DNA of 64,000 bases from assembly GCF_003952505.1 (NCBI RefSeq), contig NZ_CP034450.1, positions 4,526,001-4,590,000 on the forward strand, read 5' to 3'. How positions within the stretch are numbered: position 1 is the first letter of the stretch; every line of letters starts with the position of its first letter. This document shows positions 17,407-27,079 of the stretch, in pieces. Position numbers and translations under genes: made by a program. Source of the DNA: Mesorhizobium sp. M4B.F.Ca.ET.058.02.1.1 (GTDB lineage Bacteria; Pseudomonadota; Alphaproteobacteria; Rhizobiales; Rhizobiaceae). The notes beneath the pieces were generated by a model. It ran no database searches. It was not told the origin of the DNA and was given only the letters and a program-made list of their open reading frames with translations.

Positions 17407-18711
17407 TCAGCGCCATGCCAATGCCAGCCGGACCGCGTCGCTGACCAACCCCCAGCGCGAGCGCGCGTTGATGAAGGCGGCCGTGGTGGCCCTTTCCTTC
17501 TCGATCTTCGGCGTGCCGTCGACACGCATGAAGTTCTGAGCGGCATACGACATCAACCGCGGATAGCTGGTAAAAAAGTTGCTGGAATTGGTGTGGAGTA
17601 AGGCTGGCATGTCCTTGTATTTCTTAAGATCCTTGATCACAAAGGATTCATCCAGCATCGTCTTGTAGAGCGCAAGGTTCCCTTTGGTCATAGGACCGTT
17701 GCGGCTTTTGACTTTGATGATCGCCTCAGCCGCGACACGACCCGAGGTCATGGCAAGGTTCGAACCCTCACGGTGAATGGCATTGTTCAGTTGCGCTGCG
17801 TCGCCGACGATGACCCAACCGTCGCCGAAGAGCTGCGGAATGGCCCTGTAACCACCTTCGGGGATAAGATGGGCGGCATATTCTTTCACCTCCGAGCCAG
17901 CGATCAGCGGCCGGATCGAAGGATGGTTTTTCATCGCGTCTAGGAGGGCGGACGGGCTCTCCAACATCGCGGCGAAATCCGAGACCAGGCAGCCGATGCC
18001 GAGTGAAATCGACTCCTTGTTGGTGTAAAGGAAGCCGAGCCCGGCCATGTCGCGAGAGATCGTGCCCACGGCCTCGATTACGCAGCCTTCATCGCCCTTG
18101 ACACCGAACCGCTGGTCAATGACCTCTTCGGGCAAGAAATGCATTTCCTTGACGGCAAGCGCCACGGTCTCCGGCTTCGGCATCTCGCGCAGGCCTGCGC
18201 GAGTGCCAAGCAATCCCGACACCCCTTCTGCGAGAACGACCACATTCGCGAAGACCACTCCGCCAGCCCGGTCTGTGCGGACGCCGATCACCTTGCCATT
18301 GCCATCACGGACGAGTTCCGTCGCGGTCGTCTCACACAGGACCGTCGCGCCAGCCTCGCGCACCTTGCGGGAAAACCATTTGTCGAACTGGGCGCGGATG
18401 ATCGTGTAGCGGTTGGGTTTCGCCTCATTGAAGTCGTCCGACCGGTAATGAATTCCGGTGTGAGATGTGTTGTCCATCACCCAAAGTCGCTGTTCGACCA
18501 GGTGCCGCTCGAGGGGCGCATCATCCCGGAAGTCCGGGATGATCTTCTCCAGCATGTTCGCGTACATTATGGCGCCCTGGACGTTCTTAGAGCCCGGATA
18601 TTCCCCGCGCTCCAACTGCAGTACCTTCAGCCCCTGGCTTGCCAAAGTGTAAGCAGCTGCGTTTCCGGACATGCCGGCTCCGACCACAATGGCATCGAAT
18701 TGTTCAATCAT
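17407..18711 (-). CDS. fixC: FixC, flavoprotein (ETF-quinone oxidoreductase-like)
   Basis: A 434-residue FAD enzyme. [20 protein letters not shown] is the dinucleotide-binding N-terminus, and [20 protein letters not shown] is the second FAD motif. It couples FixAB flavins to quinone and FixX. ATG 18711 is chosen (MIEQFDAIV, with GAGAGGAC upstream); the open frame further upstream overlaps fixB. Confidence 0.95.
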   Translation of the reverse strand: MIEQFDAIVVGAGMSGNAAAYTLASQGLKVLQLERGEYPGSKNVQGAIMYANMLEKIIPDFRDDAPLERHLVEQRLWVMDNTSHTGIHYRSDDFNEAKPNRYTIIRAQFDKWFSRKVREAGATVLCETTATELVRDGNGKVIGVRTDRAGGVVFANVVVLAEGVSGLLGTRAGLREMPKPETVALAVKEMHFLPEEVIDQRFGVKGDEGCVIEAVGTISRDMAGLGFLYTNKESISLGIGCLVSDFAAMLESPSALLDAMKNHPSIRPLIAGSEVKEYAAHLIPEGGYRAIPQLFGDGWVIVGDAAQLNNAIHREGSNLAMTSGRVAAEAIIKVKSRNGPMTKGNLALYKTMLDESFVIKDLKKYKDMPALLHTNSSNFFTSYPRLMSYAAQNFMRVDGTPKIEKERATTAAFINARSRWGLVSDAVRLALAWR

Positions 18712-18721
18712 GTCCTCTCCC

Positions 18722-19831
18722 TCAACTCGCAAGCTTGTCTCGACTGTGCGGCGACAGCCGCCGGGTGAAGGCTTCCGTGAGTGCGGGCAGGAAGCGGATT
18801 GCATCCGTGACGATCCCGAGGTGGGCGAACTCGAAAATCGGCGCGTTCGGATCGGTGTTGATCGCGACGATGAGATCGGCCCCCTCGACCCCAACTCGGT
18901 GCTGGATGGCGCCGGAAATTCCGGCCGCGATGTAAAGCTTCGGTCGAATGGTCTTGCCAGTTTGGCCAATCTGGCGATCAGCCGGCATCCAGCCCTTCTG
19001 GACCAAGGGGCGCGAACAGCCATGCTCGGCGCCGATCGCTCGGGCAAGATTCTTCACAAGCTGAAGGTTCTCCGCCGCACCGAGACCGAGGCCTCCCGCA
19101 ACCACGACATCCGCATAGGCAAGATTTGCCATTGCCGACTGGTTATCCGGTAGGAAGCCGAGGACTTTGGTGACGATATCGTCCTCAACGAGCGACAGCT
19201 TGTGCCGCATGACACGCCCGACCGGCTTATCCACCCGTTGCGGCATAGGCATGACCCTTGGTCGCACCGTCGCCATTTGCGGCCGGTAATTTAGTGTATA
19301 GATCGTACACAACAACGAGCCACCAAAAGTCGGACGGGTCGCGGCGAGTGAACCGTCGGAATCTACATCAAGTTCGGTGCAGTCGGCCGTGAGCCCCGTC
19401 TGCAGGGTCGTCGCTACCGAGCCCGCAAGATCCCTGCCCAGTGTGGTCGCGCCGAGAAGGAGGATTTCGGGTTTATGGGTATTGACCAGATCCGTGAGCG
19501 CCTTGGCGAACGGCTCGTTGCGGTAGTCGGCGAGCGGCGGCGCATCGACGATGTAGACAAGATCCGCCCCGTAAGCGAAGGCCTCGGCAACAGCGTCCTC
19601 GACCATCTCGCCCGGCGGTCCCAGCACGACGCCCGCGAGCTGGACTTCAAGCTTGTCGGCTAATTTGCGGCCTTCACCCAGCAGTTCGAATGATACAGGA
19701 TGCACATTGCCGCGTTCGAGCTCGAGGAAGACCCACACGTGCCGGTAGTCTTTGAAACGGTCGGGAAGTTCTTTCTTTACACCGGCACGGCCGGGGGCAA
19801 GGCGAGGGGTAGCTTGGCTTGCGGTCGACAT
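18722..19831 (-). CDS. fixB: FixB, electron-transfer flavoprotein alpha subunit
   Basis: A 369-residue ETF alpha protein. The C-terminal FAD domain reads [20 protein letters not shown] followed by [17 protein letters not shown], the ETF-alpha signature. It pairs with FixA in the bifurcating complex that makes low-potential reductant in bacteroids. Start ATG 19831 (MSTASQAT) has a GAGCAG element upstream and lies 16 bases after the fixA stop. Confidence 0.95.
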   Translation of the reverse strand: MSTASQATPRLAPGRAGVKKELPDRFKDYRHVWVFLELERGNVHPVSFELLGEGRKLADKLEVQLAGVVLGPPGEMVEDAVAEAFAYGADLVYIVDAPPLADYRNEPFAKALTDLVNTHKPEILLLGATTLGRDLAGSVATTLQTGLTADCTELDVDSDGSLAATRPTFGGSLLCTIYTLNYRPQMATVRPRVMPMPQRVDKPVGRVMRHKLSLVEDDIVTKVLGFLPDNQSAMANLAYADVVVAGGLGLGAAENLQLVKNLARAIGAEHGCSRPLVQKGWMPADRQIGQTGKTIRPKLYIAAGISGAIQHRVGVEGADLIVAINTDPNAPIFEFAHLGIVTDAIRFLPALTEAFTRRLSPHSRDKLAS

Positions 19832-19847
19832 TTTCTGCTCCTGGCCG

Positions 19848-20699
19848 TCACGTGCCGCTCTTGAAGGCCAACTCATGTTCCAGCGCCGGCCGGCGGGTTA
19901 AGATATCGGCGATGAGTTCATCGGCGATGTCCTGCAAGCCCTTTTCCGCGGTGTCGATCTGCGCCGCGCTTTCTGCCCGTGCGGTGGGGGCGAAAACACG
20001 CTTGACGACTGTCGGCGAGCCACGCAGACCGCACCGGGTGAGATCGTCAATGCCGGCGTCGGCTGCAGTCCACTTCACGACTTGGCTGCGCGCCGCGCAA
20101 AGAGCCTGCTGGAGCGAGCCCCGGCGGATTTCGTTGGTGTCTTCCAGCATGGTAATGAGGCAGGGGAGTCTGCTCTTCAGCAACTGGGTGCCGCCTTCGG
20201 CGCGACGCGCGACTTCGATCTCGCGCGTTTTGAGATCGATGGAGGCAATCTTCGCGACGTAGGTAAGTTGCGATAGATTCAGGCGCTTGGCTATGCCTGG
20301 TCCGACCTGGGCGGTATCGCCGTCAATCGTCTGCTTGCCGGTGAAGACGATGTCTGGCCTGCCGAAAGTCTCCCCAATTTTTGCGATTGCTTGCGAAAGA
20401 GCAAAGGAGGTCGCCAGCGTATCGGATCCGGCAAAATAGCGGTCCGTCAAGAGAACTGCTCGGTCAGCACCGTAACCGAGCGCCTTTCGCAGCGAGTCCT
20501 CCGCCATGGGCGGACCCATTGTGAGCACAGTAACCTCGCCACCATGAACGTCGCGCAGTTTGAGCGCTTCTTCGAGGGCGAACAGGTCGTAAGGATTGAT
20601 GATGGTCGGCACACCCTGACGCATGATCGTGTTCGTCACCGGGTGGACGCGGATCTGGGCCGAATCCGGCACCTGCTTGATGCAGATTACGATGTGCAT
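19848..20699 (-). CDS. fixA: FixA, electron-transfer flavoprotein beta subunit
   Basis: A 283-residue ETF beta protein beginning [20 protein letters not shown], with [20 protein letters not shown] in the middle. The frame is open upstream to 20951, but ATG 20699 matches the family start. First gene of fixABCX. NifW lies 188 bases upstream on the same strand; I see no clear -24/-12 promoter in that gap, so it may be read from further upstream. Confidence 0.95.
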   Translation of the reverse strand: MHIVICIKQVPDSAQIRVHPVTNTIMRQGVPTIINPYDLFALEEALKLRDVHGGEVTVLTMGPPMAEDSLRKALGYGADRAVLLTDRYFAGSDTLATSFALSQAIAKIGETFGRPDIVFTGKQTIDGDTAQVGPGIAKRLNLSQLTYVAKIASIDLKTREIEVARRAEGGTQLLKSRLPCLITMLEDTNEIRRGSLQQALCAARSQVVKWTAADAGIDDLTRCGLRGSPTVVKRVFAPTARAESAAQIDTAEKGLQDIADELIADILTRRPALEHELAFKSGT

Positions 20700-20887
20700 T
20701 GGCGATTTCTCTAAGCTCCCAGTCCGGATGCGTGCTTGGCGGTTCACCTCATTGCCTGCATCGTTCATGCCAAGTCTTCTTCCTGCCTCTATTCCAGAAG
20801 GTGGCTTCGTTTGCGTCCGAGGAGGCGTCATGAGGACTGGATTTGTCGACTTCCCGACATTGTCGCGTCGCAGCCGTGTCGGGCTCA

Positions 20888-21265
20888 TTACTTTCCGAAC
20901 CGCTTCAGTGCAGAGTCGAGCGGGACGAAGGCGCGGCCAGGTGCGGGACATATGTTTGGATCGTGGTCCCTTAGCACCTTGAACACACGTTGCGTGAGCG
21001 GCGAGGAAGTCGCGAAATCTTCGTAGGCGCGTTCCAGCTTGGCGCGCACCCGCGCGGCGATTACCTGGTCAGGCAGACCGGAGAAATCTTCTTCGGCAAG
21101 GTATTGGCCCACGCGCTTCATGATATGGAGCCGCGAGACATTCATCACTTTCGGGTCGTAGGAGACGCCAAGGCAGGCGAAGAAGTCCTCCGCAGCCGAC
21201 AGGCCCTTCAGTCGCGCCAGGATATCGGTGGGATCAATCGGGCGGCTGTCAGCGGAGCAGTTCAT
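20888..21265 (-). CDS. nifW: NifW, nitrogenase protective protein
   Basis: A 125-residue NifW: LKGLSAAEDFFACLGVSYDP followed by VMNVSRLHIMKRVGQYLA and LTQRVFKVL. It helps MoFe protein maturation or oxygen protection. ATG 21265 is preceded by GGGAGAAT. It lies between nifS and fixA, the usual rhizobial order. Confidence 0.93.
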   Translation of the reverse strand: MNCSADSRPIDPTDILARLKGLSAAEDFFACLGVSYDPKVMNVSRLHIMKRVGQYLAEEDFSGLPDQVIAARVRAKLERAYEDFATSSPLTQRVFKVLRDHDPNICPAPGRAFVPLDSALKRFGK

Positions 21266-21452
21266 TGTATTCTCCCGGCGCGAAATTGTGGTGTCGATGC
21301 GTTGGTGACATTGCTGACGGCGTGCCGACCTCTGGCACGGCGGCTGGGGCAAGAGACTTGGCGATCTCAAGCTTTTCTGAAGTGGTGAAGGCGACCCCGG
21401 GTTGCCTGCTCTCCATTGCGTAGGGTCGTCACGTTGAGGAAGTCCTCACGGC

Positions 21453-22667
21453 TCATGAGTGGGCGTCGGCTATTGTGCCGCTCGGGCCCGGGCCGGAATG
21501 AAGGTGTTCTGCACCTCGCCCGCACAGTCCAGCACTGGGAACGGCACGTAGTTTCTCGATGATCGCAGGCAGGACCTCAAGCACGCGGTCTACGTCATCT
21601 TCGCCGTTGTCACGCGACAAGGAGAAGCGGACTGCCCCACATGCCGCGTTCATAGCGATCAGAACATGGCTCGGTTCCATTGAGCCAGAGGCACAGGCGG
21701 ACCCGGCGGAACAGGCGATTCCCAGCCGGCTGAGGACAATTGGGATTGCATCGCCTTCGATACCTTCGAATCCAATGTTTGCAGTGTTTGGCAATCGCTC
21801 CTGCGGATCGCCGTTGATGGATGCGTTTGGGATGCGCTGGATGATCCCGTTCTCAAGGCGGTCGCGCAACCATTTTATTCGTGTTGTCTCGTCCATGAAT
21901 TTCAAGGCGAGTTCGGCCGCCATGCCCAGTCCGACTATGCCGGGTGTGTTTTCAGTGCCTGCACGCCGGTCGCGCTCTTGGTGGCCACCCTTGATCAGGG
22001 AGGAGAAGCGCACGCCACGTCTTACATAAAGCGCGCCTATCCCCTTTGGACCATGCAGCTTGTGGGCGGAGAGCGACAGCATGTCGATCGCGGTCGATTT
22101 CAGCTCAATCGGAAACCTTCCGACCGCCTGCACTGCATCAGTGTGGAAAAGCGCGCCGACTTCCCTGGCTAGGTCGGCAAGCTCAACCACGGGAAAGATC
22201 GTACCGGTCTCACTGTTCGCCCACATTATCGAGACGATTGCCACTTGTGGGGTGAGGGCGGTTCTGTAGGCGTCCAGGTCGAGCCGGCCGTGGTGATCGA
22301 CTGGGATAATGTGCACCTTGACGCCGCGCGTCTTTTCAAGGTGCGCGCACAACTTCAGAACGGCCGGATGTTCAACCGCGGAAGTCACTATTTCCGTTCG
22401 ACCGGGCATTACCTCGAGCGCCGAAAGGATGGCTGTACTGTCGCTTTCAGTCCCGCCCGAGGTGAAGATGATCTCGTCCTCGAATCCCGCGCCGATGAGG
22501 GCTTGCAACTGCCGCCTCGCCTTTCTCACGGCTTCAGCAACCGATGCGCCATAGGCGTGCATGGACGAAGGATTGCCAAATTGCTCCGTAAAGAAAGGCA
22601 ACATCGCTCCAAGGACTGCAGGATCAACCCGCGTCGTTGCGTTGTTGTCGAGATAGACAGGTCTCAT
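21453..22667 (-). CDS. nifS: NifS, cysteine desulfurase
   Basis: A 404-residue PLP enzyme supplying sulfur for nitrogenase Fe-S clusters. VYLDNNATTRVDP is the start, LSLSAHKLHGPKGIGALY holds the PLP lysine, and ACSAGSACASGSMEPSHVL holds the active-site Cys. The tail after about residue 380 is longer than in many NifS and has no recognised domain. Its upstream partner nifU is only a vestige here. Confidence 0.95.
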   Translation of the reverse strand: MRPVYLDNNATTRVDPAVLGAMLPFFTEQFGNPSSMHAYGASVAEAVRKARRQLQALIGAGFEDEIIFTSGGTESDSTAILSALEVMPGRTEIVTSAVEHPAVLKLCAHLEKTRGVKVHIIPVDHHGRLDLDAYRTALTPQVAIVSIMWANSETGTIFPVVELADLAREVGALFHTDAVQAVGRFPIELKSTAIDMLSLSAHKLHGPKGIGALYVRRGVRFSSLIKGGHQERDRRAGTENTPGIVGLGMAAELALKFMDETTRIKWLRDRLENGIIQRIPNASINGDPQERLPNTANIGFEGIEGDAIPIVLSRLGIACSAGSACASGSMEPSHVLIAMNAACGAVRFSLSRDNGEDDVDRVLEVLPAIIEKLRAVPSAGLCGRGAEHLHSGPGPSGTIADAHS

Positions 22668-22679
22668 GGGAGTGATCCT

Positions 22680-22997
22680 TCAACTGCTGAAATGATTCAA
22701 GGGTAGGCGGGCCATTGAACCTCTGGCGCATATCGTATCTGGTGAGGTGGGCGGCCGGGCGAGCGATGGCTTGGCTGACCGGTCGCTGCCGACATTGCCA
22801 TTTGGTGGCGGCATCCGCCGGGAATTCAGCTGTTTCGGGCAATGTTGTTTGCTTGCCCACGGCAACGATCGATGATCGCGATTTGGCACATCACCGAACG
22901 CAATTGTTCCGGGCCGACAGTGCGTGTCGGCTGGTTCCAGAGCGCCGGGGGTTACCGGTTTGACGCAGTATTCCTTGGCGTCGCTATAGTCGAACAT
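22680..22997 (-). pseudogene. nifU: Vestige of nifU between iscN and nifS
   Basis: From ATG 22997 (after GGGGAAC) the peptide MFDYSDAKEYCVKPVTPGAL then EPA and GTIAFGDV aligns with the start of NifU (family pattern M-x-DYS-x4-x-P-x2-AGAL-x-AN and G-x2-GD). After about 45 residues the similarity stops. The Fe-S scaffold cysteines, the ferredoxin domain and the NifU C-terminal domain are absent: only 330 bases lie here, against about 900 for nifU. The position between iscN and nifS is where rhizobial nifU sits. Confidence 0.6.
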
Positions 22998-23014
22998 AGC
23001 CTGTTCCCCTGCAA

Positions 23015-23335
23015 TCATTTGCAGGACTTGCCGCAGCTGCACTTCTCCTGCGCATTGGGGTTATCGAAAACAAAGCCGGATGTTTCGAGCCCTGTGACGA
23101 AGTCGACGGTCATGCCGGCGGCATGGGGTTGGGAGCCTCTATCCATGAACACCTTGAGCCCATCTCGCTCGATGATCGTATCGCCCTCATGTGAGACGCT
23201 CTCCAGGCCCATTGAGTATTGGAAGCCGGCGCAGCCGCCGGCATGGACCATGATGCGAAATCCTTCCGCCGGCTCGCTGGCGCGGTAAAGAGCGGCCTTG
23301 ATGGCGGCAACAGCGTTGTCGGTGAGCGTAATCAT
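23015..23335 (-). CDS. iscN: IscN, A-type Fe-S carrier of the nif cluster
   Basis: A 106-residue A-type (IscA/ErpA family) protein: ITLTDNAVAAIKAAL, then GCAGFQYSMGLE, and the C-terminal CSCGKSC with the paired cluster cysteines. In R. etli iscN leads the nifUS operon. ATG 23335 follows GAGGAGAAAT and a -24/-12 promoter at 23380-23394. It should feed Fe-S clusters to nitrogenase assembly in place of, or together with, NifU. Confidence 0.92.
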   Translation of the reverse strand: MITLTDNAVAAIKAALYRASEPAEGFRIMVHAGGCAGFQYSMGLESVSHEGDTIIERDGLKVFMDRGSQPHAAGMTVDFVTGLETSGFVFDNPNAQEKCSCGKSCK

Positions 23336-23379
23336 GGCTCGATTTCTCCTCGGTCCGTGACGTTTTCGCGGATCATCTC

Positions 23380-23394
23380 GCATGAACCGTGCCA
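23380..23394 (-). promoter_or_regulatory. Sigma-54 promoter of iscN
   Basis: Minus strand TGGCACGGTTCATGC: perfect -24 element, -12 element ATGC in place of TTGC, correct spacing. The ATG of iscN is 45 bases downstream. A near copy of this leader occurs at 27020-27080. Confidence 0.75.
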
Positions 23395-23488
23395 AAGGGA
23401 AGACGTGTGTAAAAACGGTAGGACATCCCGACGTCTCTATGCTCGATTGCTGGGGAGACGTCCGACAACCGACACTTACTGTCGGGTT

Positions 23489-23506
23489 TGTCGCGTCCGC
23501 GTCACA
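23489..23506. promoter_or_regulatory. Degenerate NifA site (TGT-N12-ACA)
   Basis: TTTGTCGCGTCCGCGTCACA closely resembles the nifH activator site (TTTGTCGTGTCCGTGACA) but has two extra bases, giving TGT-N12-ACA. It lies about 95 bases from the iscN -24/-12 element and about 85 bases from a plus-strand one. Whether it still binds NifA is doubtful. Confidence 0.45.
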
Positions 23507-23589
23507 GGAGGGGCGCCTGAGTTCGCGATGCACTCACGCGTAAAGCAATGAACAGAGCCAAAGATGTTCAGAGCTTGCCGCGGAGCAAC

Positions 23590-23604
23590 TGGCACGACTT
23601 TTGA
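23590..23604 (+). promoter_or_regulatory. Damaged sigma-54 promoter on the plus strand
   Basis: TGGCACGACTTTTGA matches the strongest nifH-type element TGGCACGACTTTTGC except that the essential -12 GC is GA. It faces the small ORF at 23684, divergent from iscN. Probably inactive or weak. Confidence 0.5.
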
Positions 23605-23683
23605 GAGCCTTCGTTGCGGCGGCAAAATTGCCGGCCGATTCACCTTTGGGTTGCCCTCGCAATCGAAGAACGAAGGAAGCAAT

Positions 23684-23923
23684 ATGTCGCTCCTCCCTCA
23701 GACCCGCCTTGTGTGGGAAAGCAGCACCGCCGGTGGAACCCGAATGCTCGATCGGCCGATTGGCGCCGACCACCCAACAATCGCTCTCTACCGGCGATTG
23801 GCCGCTGACCGCCCGGAGACAGGATTCGACTGGCGTGTGCCTGACGATCAATCGCGTCCGCCGTGCACACCCCTGAGGCCCTTTTTTCGACCGATCGTCA
23901 AAAGAAGAACGGGGCGGGGTTAA
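23684..23923 (+). CDS. Small unknown protein divergent from iscN
   Basis: Seventy-nine codons starting MSLLPQTRLVWESSTAGGTR, with GAAGGAAGC upstream of the ATG, ending in an Arg-rich tail. It sits behind the damaged -24/-12 promoter at 23590. I recognise no family. It could be a NifA-controlled small protein or the head of a truncated gene. HmuS starts 4 bases after its stop. Confidence 0.35.
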   Translation: MSLLPQTRLVWESSTAGGTRMLDRPIGADHPTIALYRRLAADRPETGFDWRVPDDQSRPPCTPLRPFFRPIVKRRTGRG

Positions 23924-23927
23924 AAAC

Positions 23928-24986
23928 ATGGATCAGCGCAAGAAGCGGTCGCCCAACGAAATCCGGCGTGCGTGGGAAGTCTGTCCGAGCATTCCCGCGC
24001 GTGATTTCGCCGCCCAATTGGGCATTTCGGAAGCGGAACTGGTCGCGGCCCATTGCGGTTTCGGCGCGGCACGCATCGACCCGCGCGTCAATCACCTGCT
24101 GACGGGCCTCGAATTCGTGGGCGAAGTGACGGCGCTGACCCGCAATCAAGGTGCCGTGCACGAAAAGATTGGCGTCTTCAACAAAGTGATAACCGGCAAC
24201 AATCACGCCATGGTCCTTGGTGACGAATTCGACCTTCGCGTCTTCCCGCAGGCTTGGAGGTATGGTTTCGCTGTTGAAAGGCGCCATCGCGGCGGAATCC
24301 AGCGCAGTTTGCAATTCTTCGACGCCGCCGGCGCAGCAGTGCATAAGGTGCATCTCAGGCCGGTCTCCAACCTTCATGCCTATCGAAAGCTGGTGGCCGA
24401 GCTCGTATCCGCCAACCAGGAGCCGACCATGTCGCTTAAGGCGAGAGTAGCCGACCTGGGCGCGAGGACTGCGGACCGGGCCGGCACGGTGGACGACCTA
24501 CGCGAGCACTGGAGCCGGCTGACTGACGTCAACCTTCTGAAGACGCTCAAGCTCAGCCGCTGCCAGGCTTTGCGCATGGTAGGCCAGGATTACGCTTGGC
24601 TGCTCGACAATGCTGCAGTTGGCGCCGTGCTCCAGCGTGCGGCCGAAGACGAATTGCCGATCATGTGCTTCGTCGGCAACCGAGGCTCTATCCAGACCCA
24701 TTCCGGCTTAATCAAGTCGGTCAAGCAGATCGGGCCGTGCATCTATGTGCTGGACGAAACCTTCCGGCTGCATCTCAGGAGCCACCAAATCCGTGAGGTT
24801 TGGGCCGTGCGCAAGCCGACCAATGACAGTCACGTCACCTCGCTCGAAGCATATGGGTCCGACGGCAAGATGATCATCCAGTTGTTCGGTGCGCGCAAGG
24901 AAGGCGAACGCGAGCGCGACGACTGGCGGGTTCTGGCGGAAAACCTGCCGCGTTTCCCCGACAGCTACATGAGAACAGCTACATGA
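23928..24986 (+). CDS. hmuS: HmuS/HemS-family heme-handling protein
   Basis: A 352-residue cytoplasmic protein with the two-repeat HemS/ChuS layout: IRRAWEVCPSIPARDFAAQLG at the start, GAVHEKIGVFNKVITGNNHA and LQFFDAAGAAVHKVHLRP in repeat one, and LLKTLKLSRCQALRMV with PIMCFVGNRGSIQTHSG and LDETFRLHLRSHQI in repeat two. Such proteins bind and degrade heme or regulate its use. Length is normal. Start ATG 23928 has GGGGCGGGG upstream. No transporter hmuTUV is in the window. In bacteroids heme turnover matters for leghemoglobin and cytochrome supply, but a symbiotic role is only inferred. Confidence 0.85.
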   Translation: MDQRKKRSPNEIRRAWEVCPSIPARDFAAQLGISEAELVAAHCGFGAARIDPRVNHLLTGLEFVGEVTALTRNQGAVHEKIGVFNKVITGNNHAMVLGDEFDLRVFPQAWRYGFAVERRHRGGIQRSLQFFDAAGAAVHKVHLRPVSNLHAYRKLVAELVSANQEPTMSLKARVADLGARTADRAGTVDDLREHWSRLTDVNLLKTLKLSRCQALRMVGQDYAWLLDNAAVGAVLQRAAEDELPIMCFVGNRGSIQTHSGLIKSVKQIGPCIYVLDETFRLHLRSHQIREVWAVRKPTNDSHVTSLEAYGSDGKMIIQLFGARKEGERERDDWRVLAENLPRFPDSYMRTAT

Positions 24987-25235
24987 GAAAGACCGATCGT
25001 TGTCGGTGGGACGCCGGCGCCCATCTGCCTCCGCAGCGAGTAGCCGGGCATTGAAGCCGAGATCGGGAACACGATGACGCAATAAGCGCGCTGTATTGTC
25101 ATAACGCGATGAGCAGGTAGCAATTTGGCGCTGCCCCATCGAAGGCATGGTTACGACGAAGCCGCGGCCTTTGGCCGAGCTCAGAGGTGACAATAGCGTT
25201 AACGCCACCGACCGTCGTCACTCCCCACCAGGCGG

Positions 25236-26468
25236 TCAGCTGTTGCGGTTCGGGCCGAGCAGAAATACTGTCAAGACAGCGAGGAACGTGGCAACCGCGC
25301 TGTAGAGAAAGACACTGGCAATGCCCGTGTGATCCACCAATAGGCCACCGAAAGTTGTGCCGGCTGCGATCGCCACTTGGAAGGCTATGACCATCAGTAC
25401 ACCAGCGCTCTCGGCCTGTTTCGGAGCGGCGCGCAGCACCATCCAGGTCTGCAATCCGACCGGGACCGCGCCAAAAGCAAAGCCCCATACGGCAACTGCA
25501 ATTGCCGAGGTCAAGGCCGATGCTCCCATAGTCAGGAGCGAGACAGCGGCTACGGCAATGAGCAGGGGCGGCAGGGCCGCGACTGCCTTGAGACTGTGTT
25601 TGGTGAGGAATGCGCCCGCTAAATTGCCGAAGACGCCGGCCGTGCCAGAAGCAAGGAACACGAGCGGGATCGACTTCTTGTCGAGCGGAGGAACGCTCTC
25701 GAGAAAGTCGCGGATGTAGGCGAAGCTGGCAAAATGGCCGGAAGCGACCAATAGCACGACTAGGACCGCAACCTTCATCGTCGGATTCTTCGCGACATCC
25801 AGCGGACTGCGGAATCTGCGCACTTCGATCGGAGGCAGTGGCGGAATGGTTACGAGTTGCACGAGCAGCGCAACGGCACTCACGATTGCGGCGACCTTGA
25901 ACGAGGCTCGCCATCCCCAAATGTCACCGACATAAGCGCCGATTGGAGCCGCGCAGACGGAGGCGACAGAAACGCCGGTGAGGATGATCGACATGGCGCG
26001 CGGCATGAGGTGACTTGGAACCAGCCGCATTGCCAACGCTGCCGAAATTGACCAAAAACCACCGAGCGATATGCCGAGGACGACGCGTGCCGCCAGCAAC
26101 ACCGGCAGCGACCCCGCAACCTCCGCCAGAACGTTCGACAGGATCAGCAGCAGCGTCATCGCCCAGATGACGACCCTGCGGTCCAGACGCTTTGTCACGA
26201 TGGCCATTGTCGGTGCCGAGATCGCCGCGACGATTGCGGTCGCTGTTAGCGCCTGTCCAGCCGTGCCCGTGCTGATACCGAGATCATGCGCGAGCGGTGT
26301 CAGAACGCTGGCGGGCAGAAACTCTGCCGTCACAAGCCCGAAGGTGCCGAAGGAAAGCGAAATGATCGCACCCCATGCGGGGCCAGACCGTTGATAGGGA
26401 CTTTCTGGGTCAAGCCGATCTCGGTCGAACAGAGCCGCGTCCACTAAATCTGTCGCCGATTCGGTCAT
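25236..26468 (-). CDS. MFS efflux transporter (DHA1/AraJ-like)
   Basis: A 410-residue membrane protein with 12 predicted hydrophobic segments. After a 30-residue cytoplasmic lead, SFGTFGLVTAEFLPASVLTP is the first helix pattern of DHA1 sugar/drug exporters, and AKRLDRR-like KRLDRRVV marks the loop between helices 2 and 3. It resembles chloramphenicol/arabinose efflux proteins. Substrate unknown. It is convergent with hmuS and not in a visible operon. Confidence 0.85.
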   Translation of the reverse strand: MTESATDLVDAALFDRDRLDPESPYQRSGPAWGAIISLSFGTFGLVTAEFLPASVLTPLAHDLGISTGTAGQALTATAIVAAISAPTMAIVTKRLDRRVVIWAMTLLLILSNVLAEVAGSLPVLLAARVVLGISLGGFWSISAALAMRLVPSHLMPRAMSIILTGVSVASVCAAPIGAYVGDIWGWRASFKVAAIVSAVALLVQLVTIPPLPPIEVRRFRSPLDVAKNPTMKVAVLVVLLVASGHFASFAYIRDFLESVPPLDKKSIPLVFLASGTAGVFGNLAGAFLTKHSLKAVAALPPLLIAVAAVSLLTMGASALTSAIAVAVWGFAFGAVPVGLQTWMVLRAAPKQAESAGVLMVIAFQVAIAAGTTFGGLLVDHTGIASVFLYSAVATFLAVLTVFLLGPNRNS

Positions 26469-26686
26469 GAATGAGTTCTCCAGCTAGGAGCTGTTGCAGC
26501 AGGGGTGGCTATATCGCCGGGGATCAAAGCCGCTAGACCTTCCGGCGGCGGCCAGTCGGCCTCAGTCGAGGCCTCGGCGCCCACGCATCCGAGGCCTCAT
26601 CGGAGGGCCGACGGACACAACCGTCGACAATGCGGGAGAGTTCTCGGCGCGGTCGCATCGATCGCATCCGTCGAAGTGCGGCCTGT

Positions 26687-27022
26687 TCACTGCGAACCAA
26701 GCAAGCCGAACGCGGTGTCCTCGATCGAGGCCTTGATGGGGGGATGATCGACGATCTCTATATTGCTTTGAAGCAGGAAGTTCCGTCGCCATATGCGGTT
26801 ATCCTGGCAGCCAGAATTGAGCGGTCGTCGCAAGCACCAAGGCGGTCGCAATGAGTGCAACGAGGCGGAAGTCTGATCGATGGCTGCGGTTCGATGGCCG
26901 CGCGATCGACAGAATTGAGGTGATGAGTTATCCCTTTTGAAGCCGTTGCTCCCAATTCTGGGATAAGGTAATTGCAGGCGGTCCCAGCAACGTCGGGCGG
27001 CCTTTTTGGTGATTGAATTCAT
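26687..27022 (-). CDS. Unknown ORF behind a sigma-54 promoter
   Basis: A 111-codon frame starting MNSITKKAARRCWDRLQLPY, 42 bases downstream of a perfect -24/-12 element. The first 40 residues are basic and look protein-like; the rest is Arg/Ser/Cys-rich and could be a frameshifted tail. No family recognised. Its promoter is better evidence than its coding sequence. Confidence 0.3.
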   Translation of the reverse strand: MNSITKKAARRCWDRLQLPYPRIGSNGFKRDNSSPQFCRSRGHRTAAIDQTSASLHSLRPPWCLRRPLNSGCQDNRIWRRNFLLQSNIEIVDHPPIKASIEDTAFGLLGSQ

Positions 27023-27064
27023 GGGACGACACTCTCGGTCCGTGACGCGTCTGCGAATGACTGC

Positions 27065-27079
27065 GCAAGTACCGTGCCA
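27065..27079 (-). promoter_or_regulatory. Sigma-54 promoter, copy of the iscN leader
   Basis: Minus strand TGGCACGGTACTTGC, a full match to TGGCACG-N4-TTGC. The downstream leader, read on the plus strand CTCGGTCCGTGACG at 27034-27047, repeats the iscN leader at 23359-23372. No TGT-N10-ACA found in the 200 bases upstream. Confidence 0.75.
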
